From Clostridia bacterium (lineage in GTDB: Bacteria > Bacillota > Clostridia > UBA1212 > UBA1255), in the NCBI GenBank assembly GCA_017613535.1, contig JAGADO010000112.1, forward strand, positions 1 through 32,685: DNA of 32,685 nt. The letters are read 5' to 3'. Below are positions 14,146 to 21,952 of the stretch, piece after piece. The position numbers and the translations under genes are program-made. The notes below the pieces were generated by a model that worked only from the letters and a program-made list of their open reading frames with translations, made no database searches and was not told where the DNA came from. Position 1 is the first letter of the stretch. Each line of letters opens with the position of its first letter.

Positions 14146-15729
14146 ATGAAAAAAATCAGGTCATTCAGACTGCCTGCCATTGCCCTCGCCCTGGTTATGC
14201 TTTTCTGCCTCGTTCAGAAACCCGTGACCGTGCGCGGAATGGAAGGACTTAAGGACAAAGATTGGGTCACGGAGTATTCGGAGCACGAGATCTATCCCGG
14301 CGTTATGGCTTACGATTTCGTTTCGACAGAATCGTCGAAGTATAAACTTAATCATATCCACATTGTCGAATTCGATCCGGCACAGAGCGACCTCTACGTC
14401 GAAGTTACGAACGAGTCGCAATATTCCAACACTCTCAAGACCGTCCAAAAGACGATGGAAGAGTTCAACGCGAATAACCCGGGAAAAACCGCTCTCGCAG
14501 GCGTAAACGGAGATATGTGGATGGTTTCGTACGCACATGCACGCATACTCGGACGCGAAGATCTGCTGTCAGGCAGTTATAAATCATACGCGGGCGATCC
14601 TGTCGTAACACAGTCTCTCACGATCCCCAGAGGATTCAACGTATATAAGGGCGAGATCATCAGCTCACCTCACGACAGCACGGAAACTCCGTACGAGGGT
14701 GAATTCCAGGCGTTCGGCGTAAGCGCGGACGGCGTTGCCCAGCTCGGACAGCCGAAAGTTACGGTCAATGTCACGAACAATACCACCGGTAAGACCGAGA
14801 AGATGAACGGTATCAACCGCCTTCCATCCAACAAGGCCGTGATGATGTACACGGACAAAGGCCCGGTTTCGAACTATTCTCTCGAGGATGCTTTCGAGAT
14901 CATTATCGATTTCGATGAGGACTATGTGATCAGGCACGGCACAAACATCACCGGTACGGTCGTGGGAATCTGCGGCCCGGGCGACGAGAACATGCCCATG
15001 AAGGAAAACCGCATCATAATTACCGCCCGCGGCGAAAAGAAGATCGCAAAGTTCTCGGATTACAGCGTAGGCGATAAGATCACGATCGAAGTAACCGTTA
15101 AAGACACGTTTAAGAACGACGAGTTCTGGCAGAACGTTTACACGGCTGTCGGAGGACATATGGTATTTGCCCGTGACGGAAAAGCATCCGGCCTCTCCGG
15201 AGAAGGCGGCTACCCCACCACGATAATTGCCACAAACAAAGCCGGAAAGATGCTGTTCATCCAGGCTGACGGAAGACAGACCGGATTCAGCGTCGGTATC
15301 CCGTTTACTGTATACGGAGACCTCGCAAAAGAACTTGACCTGGAAGACGCGTTCATCGTTGACGGCGGCGGAAGTTCGACCATGGTGCAGCTCGCTGCCG
15401 AAGGTTATAAGCTCGTTAACAGGCCCAGCGATAAGAAATCGGACGGAACATACGGAAGTCCCAGGACGGTCGTAAATTCAGTAATCGTTGCGTCCGGTCC
15501 CGACCGCAACGCTCCCCCGGCCACCGAAGTGCCTACCGAAGAGCCCGCTGCACCCGCTACGGAAGAAGCAGTACCCGCTACGGATGATCCGGGAAAAGAT
15601 AAAGATGACAGCAAAAAATCCGGTCTCGGAACGGGGGCAATAATCGGTATAATCGCAGGCTGCGTCGCTCTGGCCGCGGTCATAGCCTTCGTGATCATCA
15701 AAGCCGTTTCTTCGAAAAAAAAGAAATGA
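14146..15729 (+). CDS. Stalked phosphodiester-glycosidase-family (NAGPA-like) surface protein
   Basis: This 527-residue exported protein has a signal peptide (about 1-31) and a domain of the phosphodiester glycosidase family, named for the mammalian uncovering enzyme that removes GlcNAc from a phosphodiester and found in bacterial exopolysaccharide proteins. Family features are GVNGDMWMV near 119-127 and the hallmark FIVDGGGSSTMVQL around residue 406, followed by a SPRTVVNSVIV C-terminal strand. A Thr/Pro/Glu stalk (about 460-485), a membrane helix (about 498-520) and a SSKKKK tail follow. The ATG at 14146 has an AAAGGAGC site; the longer frame to 14056 runs across the promoter. It may trim phosphodiester-linked sugars on wall polymers, which is inference. 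No terminator is visible before the tRNA promoter. Confidence 0.88.
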   Translation: MKKIRSFRLPAIALALVMLFCLVQKPVTVRGMEGLKDKDWVTEYSEHEIYPGVMAYDFVSTESSKYKLNHIHIVEFDPAQSDLYVEVTNESQYSNTLKTVQKTMEEFNANNPGKTALAGVNGDMWMVSYAHARILGREDLLSGSYKSYAGDPVVTQSLTIPRGFNVYKGEIISSPHDSTETPYEGEFQAFGVSADGVAQLGQPKVTVNVTNNTTGKTEKMNGINRLPSNKAVMMYTDKGPVSNYSLEDAFEIIIDFDEDYVIRHGTNITGTVVGICGPGDENMPMKENRIIITARGEKKIAKFSDYSVGDKITIEVTVKDTFKNDEFWQNVYTAVGGHMVFARDGKASGLSGEGGYPTTIIATNKAGKMLFIQADGRQTGFSVGIPFTVYGDLAKELDLEDAFIVDGGGSSTMVQLAAEGYKLVNRPSDKKSDGTYGSPRTVVNSVIVASGPDRNAPPATEVPTEEPAAPATEEAVPATDDPGKDKDDSKKSGLGTGAIIGIIAGCVALAAVIAFVIIKAVSSKKKK

Positions 15730-15747
15730 TAACGCGATAAAAACGCC

Positions 15748-15777
15748 TTGACAACTCCCCTTCCGTTAGTGTATACT
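15748..15777 (+). promoter_or_regulatory. Promoter for tRNA-Trp
   Basis: TTGACA (15748-15753) and TATACT (15772-15777) have an 18-bp spacer. Transcription would start about 6 bp before the mature tRNA 5' end, as is common for tRNA genes. Confidence 0.75.
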
Positions 15778-15790
15778 CCACCTCGCGCGA

Positions 15791-15863
15791 AGGGGAGTAG
15801 TTCAATTGGTAGAGCAGCGGTCTCCAAAACCGCCCGTTGCGTGTTCGAGTCGCGTCTCCCCTG
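15791..15863 (+). tRNA. tRNA-Trp (anticodon CCA)
   Basis: The 73-nt cloverleaf was folded by eye. The acceptor stem AGGGGAG (15791-15797) pairs with CTCCCCT (15856-15862), and the discriminator is G15863. The D arm is GTTC/GAGC. The anticodon stem GCGGT/ACCGC encloses loop CTCCAAA with anticodon CCA, and the T arm contains TTCGAGT. The CCA end is not encoded: the acceptor is followed by CTTAAG. Confidence 0.95.
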
Positions 15864-15868
15864 CTTAA

Positions 15869-15903
15869 GCCGTGCGCCTGTGCGCACGGCCTTTTTGTTT
15901 TAC
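15869..15903 (+). terminator. Intrinsic terminator after tRNA-Trp
   Basis: GCCGTGCGC (15869-15877) pairs perfectly with GCGCACGGC (15882-15890) around a CTGT loop and is followed by CTTTTTGTTTT. It begins 5 nt after the tRNA. Confidence 0.9.
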
Positions 15904-15924
15904 AGCACGGGGTGTGATTTACCG

Positions 15925-16299
15925 ATGACAGAATATCGTAACAGAAACGAATCGACGCACGTGCGCCAGGGCAGGCGATGTTCAGCTGCCCGGCGGTTTA
16001 TTACCGTATGTGCTCTCCTGCTTTGCGCATTGACCGTCTTCACCGCTATATCTTACTGTAAAACGGTGTTTGACGTCAGAACCGTTTCGGCTACTAAAGC
16101 AGAAACATCGGGAAAGACCGGCGGCGAAGACGCACAGGCCGCGACTGCCGGACCTGATGCCACTGACGCGAAACAGAGCGGAAGTAATAACTCCGGTAAG
16201 TATTTTGTTAATAAAACGCATATAATCATATCATGTCTCGTGGCTTTCGCGCTTGCGGTACTCATCGCAGTGCTGCAGGCGAAAAAACGGTTCAAATAA
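15925..16299 (+). CDS. Hypothetical small membrane protein, 124 aa
   Basis: I do not recognise a family. The predicted 124-residue protein has a basic N-terminus (RQGRRCSAARR), a first membrane helix (about 28-48), a central Ala/Thr/Gly/Asp-rich loop (about 58-95) and a second membrane helix (about 98-118) with a KKRFK end. The loop composition resembles the stalks of the neighbouring surface proteins. The start ATG at 15925 is only weakly supported by GGGGTG 11 nt upstream; the open frame continues back through the tRNA and is not real there. Only about 22 bp separate it from the tRNA terminator, so its promoter is unclear. It precedes the M18 aminopeptidase gene by 40 bp and may be co-transcribed with it. 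Confidence 0.55.
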   Translation: MTEYRNRNESTHVRQGRRCSAARRFITVCALLLCALTVFTAISYCKTVFDVRTVSATKAETSGKTGGEDAQAATAGPDATDAKQSGSNNSGKYFVNKTHIIISCLVAFALAVLIAVLQAKKRFK

Positions 16300-16339
16300 A
16301 GATCAGATAACGATATCTTCTGTAAGGGGCGGATAAAGA

Positions 16340-17662
16340 ATGAAAAAGAACAGTATACCCGAAGACGCAAAAAAACTGCTGAAGTTTATTGACGCTTCTC
16401 CGACACCGTACCACGGCACGGAGATCCTTTCGAAGATGCTGGAAGAAGCAGGCGCGATAAAGCTTTCCGAGAATGATATCTGGGACAGACCGGAGCCGGG
16501 AAAGACATATTATCTCACGCGGAACGGTTCGTGCATTGCTGCGTTCAGGCTCGGAAAAACCGCACCCGAAAAAGCCGGCTGGCACATCAGCCTTGCTCAC
16601 CTCGACTACCCCTGCCTGAAAGTCAGGCCTAACCCGAGCGGTATCGCAAACACGTACGAACGTGTCAATGCAGAGACATACGGCGGGCTTATTCAGCACA
16701 GCTGGTTCGACAGGCCTCTCGGTCTGGCAGGCCGCGTTTATGTCCGTTCTGACGACACGGAGGGTTTTACCGGGGTCAATATCAATATCGACCGTCCGCT
16801 GCTCGTTATCCCCGAACTTGCGATCCACATGAATCACGGCGTGAATGACAACGCCCATTTCAACCCTCAGACTGAGATGCTCCCCGTTTTTTCTCAAAGT
16901 TTTGAAAACAAAGCGGAATTTACGGAATTCATTGCCGCAGCAGTTAACAAAGCTCCCAAAGACATCCTGAGCTACGACCTGACGGTGTACGATTGCCAGA
17001 AAGCATGTACTTTGGGAGAACACGACGAATTCATCTCGGCCCCTCACCTTGACGACGGCGAAATGGTATTCTGCGCATTTACCGGATTCATCGACGCTGC
17101 AAAAAAAGCCGGTCAGGCCGGAAACAGCCTGCCCGAATACAATTCTCTCGTGATCGCATTCGACCACGAAGAAGTCGGTTCCGTATCTGACCGCGGCGCA
17201 CGTTCGAACCTGCTCGGCACAGTTTTAAAACGCATCCAGCATGCAGCGGGAGACGGAGAAGAGGCGCTCGAGCGTGCGCTCATCAATTCAGTGATCTGTT
17301 CTGCAGATATGGCTCACGCGAGCCACCCGTCGTACCCTGCCACGTTCGATCCGGATCATAAAGTGTTCATAAATAAGGGACCTGTGCTCAAACACAGCTT
17401 TTCACAGACGTATATCGAATCGCCTAAAGCAGCGGCTATCTTCAGAAAATTCTGCGGTGATAATAGGATCCCGTTCCAGGAATTCGTAAACCGCAATGAT
17501 CTTCGCGGCGGTTCGACCGTCGGCCCTGCCAGCGCGGCCTCTATAGGATCGGTCGGTTTTGATATCGGAAACGCGATCTTTTCGATGCATTCGATACGCG
17601 AATTCGGAGGAACGGCAGATGTAAAATACGCTGCCGACTTCTTCAGGGCATTCCACAAATAA
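16340..17662 (+). CDS. M18-family aminopeptidase
   Basis: This 440-residue cytosolic metallopeptidase matches the M18 (aspartyl aminopeptidase / ApeB-like) family in length and motifs. It has the first metal-ligand motif AHLDYPCLKVRP (near residue 90), SAPHLDDGE (near 232), the DHEEVGS metal/catalytic motif (near 275), DMAHASHPSYP with NKGPVLKHSFSQ (about 316-355), and the C-terminal GFDIGNAIFSMHSIREFGG block. The family removes N-terminal, often acidic, residues from peptides using two metal ions, in a dodecameric shell in characterised members. AAGGGGCGG lies before the ATG. The usual HTDSP motif reads HLDYP, but both metal-binding positions remain. It converges on the amidase gene with 2 bp between stops and no terminator. 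Confidence 0.92.
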   Translation: MKKNSIPEDAKKLLKFIDASPTPYHGTEILSKMLEEAGAIKLSENDIWDRPEPGKTYYLTRNGSCIAAFRLGKTAPEKAGWHISLAHLDYPCLKVRPNPSGIANTYERVNAETYGGLIQHSWFDRPLGLAGRVYVRSDDTEGFTGVNINIDRPLLVIPELAIHMNHGVNDNAHFNPQTEMLPVFSQSFENKAEFTEFIAAAVNKAPKDILSYDLTVYDCQKACTLGEHDEFISAPHLDDGEMVFCAFTGFIDAAKKAGQAGNSLPEYNSLVIAFDHEEVGSVSDRGARSNLLGTVLKRIQHAAGDGEEALERALINSVICSADMAHASHPSYPATFDPDHKVFINKGPVLKHSFSQTYIESPKAAAIFRKFCGDNRIPFQEFVNRNDLRGGSTVGPASAASIGSVGFDIGNAIFSMHSIREFGGTADVKYAADFFRAFHK

Positions 17663-17664
17663 GG

Positions 17665-19341
17665 TCAGCCGCGCTTTTTCTTTCTGGCCAGTTTGATCAC
17701 CAGTACGATCGTTACGATAACGGCGACGACAAGCAGTGCGACAAGGATCTCAAGCATCCCGAACGATACTGATGCGTTGCCGTTTACTTCTTTTTCCGTC
17801 AATGTCGCTTCGGGCGTTGAGGCCGCGGTCAATTCCGGCGTTGCGGGCACTTCCGTTGCCTCTTCTGTCGGAGCTTCGGTGGGCTCCAGAGTAGGTTCGG
17901 GCGTAGGCGTTTCTGCCTCAGCCTGGTCGACAGTAATGCTGAAATCTTCAGGCGCACTTACCAGATAACCGTCACAGTAACCCTGCTCGTAACGAACGGA
18001 GCATATGTATTGCCCCGGTTCATTAAACGTAAACTCAAAGCTGCACGTTCCGTCTTCCCCGAACTCGGTCACGATCTCACCGTAATCGACAGAACTGTTC
18101 CCTTTCGCGTATCTCGCCTTAACAGTCCCGCGCGGCACGATGCCGTCTATCTGATCTTTAAGCCGGACGCTAACGCGCATTTTATAAAGATTATCCGCCG
18201 GAGAAAATTCAAGCTTCCCTGCCTCGGCAACGACCGACGTCGAAAGAGCCACAGCCTTAACGTTGGTATTGCCCGCCGAACGCGGAGTAGTTGTCACACC
18301 CTCGAACCTCGTGACCGTGACGCGGAAATCACCCGAACCGATAACGATCAGATTATTGCCCTCTACGCGGGCGATATACGGGTTTGAAGCCAGGTACTCG
18401 TAATTTCCTTCCCCCGACCCTCCGGACGCCGTTAAAGGCACTACATCGCCCAAATTCAGCGTTTTAGGGATCGAACCGAGAGAAACACCGCTCGTCTGGG
18501 CAGTCTGCTCGGGCTGGGCGAGCTTATTACCCGTGATCTTAAGTCCGTACTGCGCCGCGATCGCATCCGCGACAGCCGCGCCGATCTCTTTTATCTTTGT
18601 ATCGTTGTTAAGAATAGCCAGGTCCGTATCGCTCGTGATGAACGCGGTCTCGAGGATAAGCGACGGTATGCCGTATCTGACGCCCATCCTGATAACTTCA
18701 TAGTAGTCACCCGCGCTTCCGTCGGGATAATCGAGGTATTGCGCATCTTCAAGCACGCGCGTCATAAAGCCGTTGTTTTTAAGGCCCAGGTCTGAAAGAC
18801 GTGAAAGTATCTTATCGGTAAGGTTTACTGCAGCGCGCTTCATTTCCGGACGGTAGTTACCGCACGGAATGATGGTCGATGCGCCCCTTGCAGACTTATA
18901 GCTTGATGAATTGATATGGAACGAAAGAAATACGTCTGCTCCGACGTTATTTGCAAAAGCCGCTCTTGCGTAAGTCGAGATGTGATTATTTGCGACGCGC
19001 GTTCTGTAAACGATAACTCCGTCATACTGGATGAGCCGTTCGTAGCAGGCGTTCATGAGCTTATCGTTAAAAGCCCGCTCGGAATATTCGACGCCGTCAA
19101 CAGTACGGGTGGCACCGGGGTCATTTCCGCCGTGTCCCGCGTCAAGCATAACAGTGAATGGCTTGTTTTCGCTCTCTGAAGGCTCGGCCTGCTCCTCACC
19201 CGCGGCTCTCACTGCAATAGCCCCCGAAAAAAGGCTTGCCAGCATGACCGCCGCCATCAGGCATGAGCACACAGCCGTAAAAATGCGACGTTCCTTATTC
19301 GCGCGCCTTGAAGCGCCTACGCGTTTTTTATCTTTAGTCAT
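17665..19341 (-). CDS. Stalked N-acetylmuramoyl-L-alanine amidase (Amidase_3)
   Basis: This 558-residue exported zinc amidase cleaves the bond between N-acetylmuramic acid and L-alanine in peptidoglycan. After a signal segment (about 20-47) the Amidase_3 domain spans about 62-256, with zinc ligands H70 (DAGHGG), E88 (YSERAFN) and H142 (SFHINSS) and catalytic E231 (LILETAFIT). A Big-type beta domain (about 285-360) and a second beta-sandwich-like region (about 365-475) follow. A Pro/Thr/Glu stalk (TPEPTLEPTEAPTEEATEVP), a C-terminal membrane helix (about 528-550) and an ARKKKRG tail complete it. Most amidases of this family are soluble or bind the wall non-covalently, so a membrane stalk is unusual. 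An AGAGG site is 10 nt before the ATG. It is the last gene of the thyA-folA run. Confidence 0.93.
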   Translation of the reverse strand: MTKDKKRVGASRRANKERRIFTAVCSCLMAAVMLASLFSGAIAVRAAGEEQAEPSESENKPFTVMLDAGHGGNDPGATRTVDGVEYSERAFNDKLMNACYERLIQYDGVIVYRTRVANNHISTYARAAFANNVGADVFLSFHINSSSYKSARGASTIIPCGNYRPEMKRAAVNLTDKILSRLSDLGLKNNGFMTRVLEDAQYLDYPDGSAGDYYEVIRMGVRYGIPSLILETAFITSDTDLAILNNDTKIKEIGAAVADAIAAQYGLKITGNKLAQPEQTAQTSGVSLGSIPKTLNLGDVVPLTASGGSGEGNYEYLASNPYIARVEGNNLIVIGSGDFRVTVTRFEGVTTTPRSAGNTNVKAVALSTSVVAEAGKLEFSPADNLYKMRVSVRLKDQIDGIVPRGTVKARYAKGNSSVDYGEIVTEFGEDGTCSFEFTFNEPGQYICSVRYEQGYCDGYLVSAPEDFSITVDQAEAETPTPEPTLEPTEAPTEEATEVPATPELTAASTPEATLTEKEVNGNASVSFGMLEILVALLVVAVIVTIVLVIKLARKKKRG

Positions 19342-19396
19342 CCTCTTTTGATCCTCTTTCGTGTATTCGTGCGCCGGAACCGTTCCGTGCGCTTTA

Positions 19397-19936
19397 TCAT
19401 TTATTTTCGGATGAATATACCGTAAATGAATAGTTCACCTTTTCAGGCACCGTGCCGTCCGAAAGCTCGCCCAGCGTATCCGACGGTTCGCTCTCCCTGC
19501 GGCCGCCCTCGAAAATCAGGTGCCAGCCAGGATCCTTATCCAGATCAGGGAAAAACGCGTCCTTCTTAAAATCAGCATCGATCTTCGTAACGAACGCGTA
19601 GCGGCAATACGGCAGCATCTGCCTGTAGATACTCATGCCGCCGATGACCCAGACGTTGTCCGAGCCGTACTCTTCCGCAGCCTTCACCGCTTCATCGATG
19701 CTGTGGGCAACGACAGCGCCTTCCGGAGCGTATTCCGGATCGGGGTTAAGCACGATATTGACCCTGCCCTTCAGAACCTTTCCGCCCGGGAAAGTCGCAA
19801 GCGTATTCGAACCGAGCACGACTGCCCTTTCGCGCGTCAGAACGGCAAAGTTTCTCAGATCCGCCTTTATCCTCGCCAGCAGATCGCCTTTATATCCGAT
19901 TCCCCAGTTTTTATCTACCGCTACAACAAGATTCAT
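19397..19936 (-). CDS. folA: Dihydrofolate reductase
   Basis: This 179-residue enzyme reduces dihydrofolate to tetrahydrofolate with NADPH, regenerating the cofactor used up by the adjacent thymidylate synthase. VVAVDKNWGIG opens the fold, the substrate-binding acid is D26 in KADLRNF, and KGRVNIVL and VIGGMSIYRQMLP match cofactor-binding regions. It departs from E. coli DHFR at several places: the LPW segment reads LLARI, so Trp22 is Ala, and the GR(H/K)T cofactor motif reads GSNT. The ATG at 19934-19936 has AGGTGG 9 nt upstream and is preferred over a GTG four codons earlier. It lies 15 nt after thyA and is surely co-transcribed with it. The C-terminal region has a Glu/Ser-rich insert before the final strand. 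Confidence 0.88.
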   Translation of the reverse strand: MNLVVAVDKNWGIGYKGDLLARIKADLRNFAVLTRERAVVLGSNTLATFPGGKVLKGRVNIVLNPDPEYAPEGAVVAHSIDEAVKAAEEYGSDNVWVIGGMSIYRQMLPYCRYAFVTKIDADFKKDAFFPDLDKDPGWHLIFEGGRRESEPSDTLGELSDGTVPEKVNYSFTVYSSENK

Positions 19937-19951
19937 ATTAAGAACCACCTG

Positions 19952-20782
19952 TCAGACCGCTACCGGTATCTTTCCGATCTTCTCTCCGTGCTGATAGTTC
20001 TCGACCGTAAAGCTGTCCGGCGTGAACTTGTAGAAATCTGTGATCTCCGGGTCAAGTTTTACGTCGGGTGCCGGGTACGGTGTTCTCTTAATGATCTCTT
20101 CAACGATCGGAATGTGTCTGTCATAAATATGAGCGTCGGCAATAACATGCACGAATTCACCCGGCTTCAGTCCGCTGACCTGTGCGAACATAAGCACAAG
20201 AGCGGCGTACTGGGCAACGTTCCATGCGTTGGCAGCAAGCATATCCTGAGAGCGCTGGTTAAGTATCGCGCACAGTTTATCGTCAACAACGTTGAAAGTC
20301 ATGCTGTAAGCGCACGGATACAGCGCCATCTCGTGCAGATCTGCGAAATTGTAAATATTCGTCATTATCCTGCGCGAGCACGGATTATTCTTCAGGTCGT
20401 AGAGCACTCTGTCGACCATGTCGAACATACCCTCTTTATACTGGTGCTTAACGCTCATCTGATAACCGTACGCCTTACCGATAGAACCGTTCTCATCAGC
20501 CCAGCTGTCCCAGATCCTGCTGCCCAGATCATGAATATTATTAGACTTCTTCTGCCAGATCCAGAGGATCTCATCGACGGCCTTTTTAAAGCTTATCGGG
20601 CGGATCGTCAGCAGCGGAAACTCTTTGGAAAGATCGTAGCGGTTAACGACGCCGAACTTCTTAATAGTATAAGCGTTAGTACCGTCTTCCCACTTCGGAC
20701 GCACTCTGGGATCCTTCACCCACGTACCGTTCTCAAGAATGTCTTTACAAGTGTTAATAAAAGCAATATCAGCGCTGCTCAT
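19952..20782 (-). CDS. thyA: Thymidylate synthase
   Basis: This 276-residue ThyA methylates dUMP to dTMP using methylenetetrahydrofolate, producing dihydrofolate. The catalytic cysteine is C157 in ALYPCAYSMTF. The phosphate-binding block NQRSQDMLAANAWNVAQYAALV resembles the Bacillus ThyA subgroup rather than the E. coli type. The CSRRIMTNIYN segment (135-145) supplies the arginines that bind dUMP phosphate from the other subunit. HVIADAHIYDRHI near 214-226 is the usual nucleotide-recognition region. Its length is normal. A GGAGGG site lies about 8 nt before the ATG. The gene precedes folA, the classic pairing that links dTMP synthesis to folate recycling; with the Tmk-like kinase the window covers two dTTP steps. 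Confidence 0.96.
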   Translation of the reverse strand: MSSADIAFINTCKDILENGTWVKDPRVRPKWEDGTNAYTIKKFGVVNRYDLSKEFPLLTIRPISFKKAVDEILWIWQKKSNNIHDLGSRIWDSWADENGSIGKAYGYQMSVKHQYKEGMFDMVDRVLYDLKNNPCSRRIMTNIYNFADLHEMALYPCAYSMTFNVVDDKLCAILNQRSQDMLAANAWNVAQYAALVLMFAQVSGLKPGEFVHVIADAHIYDRHIPIVEEIIKRTPYPAPDVKLDPEITDFYKFTPDSFTVENYQHGEKIGKIPVAV

Positions 20783-20828
20783 AATATGTCCCTCCGTAAA
20801 ATTATCTGTCCCGCCGGCACGTTCATTA

Positions 20829-21812
20829 TCATCCGAGCGACTCTCTTATCTTCCTTATCGCGCCTCGTTCAAAAACGACTTCTCCGTACTCTTCGAGTAT
20901 GGGCAATACGATCGATGAAGGCACGCATACTCCCCTGTATTCCGCAGCCAGGCTGTCGAGCGCGGTCAATCTGTACGCGTTCTTCTTTCCTGCTGTCATC
21001 AGCAGATAAAACACGCCCGCATACTCGAAAAGCTTCGAACGGCTGTTATCCAGACCGGAATTCCCTTTCAAGAACCTGTAAAGGTCATCGTACGAAGGAA
21101 ATGCGACGATCCCCTCTCCGCCGTTCTCCTCATAATTCTCGCCGAACTGGATCTTCCTCCTGGCCTCGAAAACAGCAGAGACGCTATCCCTCGGAGCATC
21201 GCCGCGTTCATTATCCGCGTCATCCTGCTCATCGCTTTCATCATCCGTAAGCCTGCGCAGCCCGGCCAGAAAATCGTTCTTAAAATCGCTTCCGGACTCG
21301 CCTTTTTCCTGCGCCTCTTTAAGCGCGGAAGCCTGCATAAACAGGAACCCGTCTATCATCATCCTGCGCATAAGCTCCGCAGCAAGATCGAATCCTCCGC
21401 CTCCCGGAGCACCGGCCTCATTCCCCGAAGCAGCCTCCAGAGGCTTTCCTCCTACCCTGCTGAAAACGGGCGAATAAGAAAGATTCTGCTCCTTATTCCC
21501 CTTCTTCTGATCCGGATTACCGGAAACAGAAACTCCGCGGTCCTCGCCTCCGACCGCGGGAACATCTTCCGAATCGATGCTCTCGAGGACGAACCTGATC
21601 TTGGAATCGTTATCCGTGACAAATGAATCAACTTTTACGGCATTTATAGTTAGACCAAGCTCGATCTCGGCGTACGAGACCATATCGTCAACGAGTTTTT
21701 TATAAGCAGGCGCGTCGACGTTTAATTTGAATATATTGAGAGAGCGCTTTTCCATCTCAGGTACGCTCAGTTCGACCTGTATCGATCTGTCTGTCAGTCT
21801 TTCGATCTTCAT
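20829..21812 (-). CDS. mecA: MecA-type ClpC adaptor protein
   Basis: This 327-residue protein has the two-domain layout of MecA, the adaptor that loads substrates onto ClpC for degradation by ClpP. The N-terminal substrate-binding domain (about 1-80) starts MKIERLTDRSIQVELSV, close to the MecA opening. The C-terminal ClpC-binding domain (about 235-327) shows FPSYDDLYRFLKG, SKLFEYAGVFYLLM, a conserved AAEYRG segment and ILEEYGEVVFERGAIRKI. The linker (about 80-235) is much longer than in Bacillus MecA (total about 220) and is charged and Gly/Asp/Glu-rich, suggesting disorder. It has its own promoter and ends 46 nt before thyA. Its targets in this organism cannot be inferred. Confidence 0.85.
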   Translation of the reverse strand: MKIERLTDRSIQVELSVPEMEKRSLNIFKLNVDAPAYKKLVDDMVSYAEIELGLTINAVKVDSFVTDNDSKIRFVLESIDSEDVPAVGGEDRGVSVSGNPDQKKGNKEQNLSYSPVFSRVGGKPLEAASGNEAGAPGGGGFDLAAELMRRMMIDGFLFMQASALKEAQEKGESGSDFKNDFLAGLRRLTDDESDEQDDADNERGDAPRDSVSAVFEARRKIQFGENYEENGGEGIVAFPSYDDLYRFLKGNSGLDNSRSKLFEYAGVFYLLMTAGKKNAYRLTALDSLAAEYRGVCVPSSIVLPILEEYGEVVFERGAIRKIRESLG

Positions 21813-21848
21813 TCTGCACTCTCCCTCCTTCTGCTTTTCAGCTGTACG

Positions 21849-21877
21849 ATTCTACCATATCGCAAAGCTTATGGCAA
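21849..21877 (-). promoter_or_regulatory. Promoter for mecA (and probably thyA-folA-amidase)
   Basis: On the minus strand TTGCCA (21872-21877), a 17-bp spacer ending TGG and TAGAAT (21849-21854) are present, so an extended -10 supports a weak -35. The predicted leader is about 30 nt. Phased T-tracts lie directly upstream. Confidence 0.7.
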
Positions 21878-21880
21878 CGG

Positions 21881-21940
21881 CTTTGCACGTTTTTCACGCT
21901 TTTCCGGACATTTCCGGATATTTCCCGTTATTTCCCGGAC
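21881..21940. repeat. Six phased 10-bp degenerate repeats upstream of the mecA promoter
   Basis: Six consecutive 10-bp units can be lined up on the plus strand. Four of them (21901-21940) begin with TTTCC and continue as GGACA, GGATA, CGTTA and CGGAC; the two nearer the promoter (21881-21900) keep a T-tract at the same place but diverge. The 10-bp period matches one DNA helical turn, so the T-tracts (A-tracts on the transcribed side) lie on one face of the helix just beyond the -35 box. This could bend DNA, act as an UP element or provide a tandem protein-binding array. Confidence 0.7.
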
Positions 21941-21952
21941 GCCCTTCCGGTG

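Noticed and set aside
15748-15924. Open frame running through the tRNA-Trp gene into the small membrane protein
   Set aside because: It overlaps a complete tRNA with promoter and terminator; the protein start at 15925 is the plausible one.
19371-19392. Palindromic GC-rich hairpin between folA and the amidase gene
   Set aside because: No U-tract follows in the direction of transcription (minus), so terminator function is not supported; it may be a minor mRNA structure.
19520-21250. Long plus-strand open frame of 576 codons across folA, thyA and mecA
   Set aside because: It is a shadow of three clearly recognised minus-strand genes; GC-rich wobble positions keep it open.
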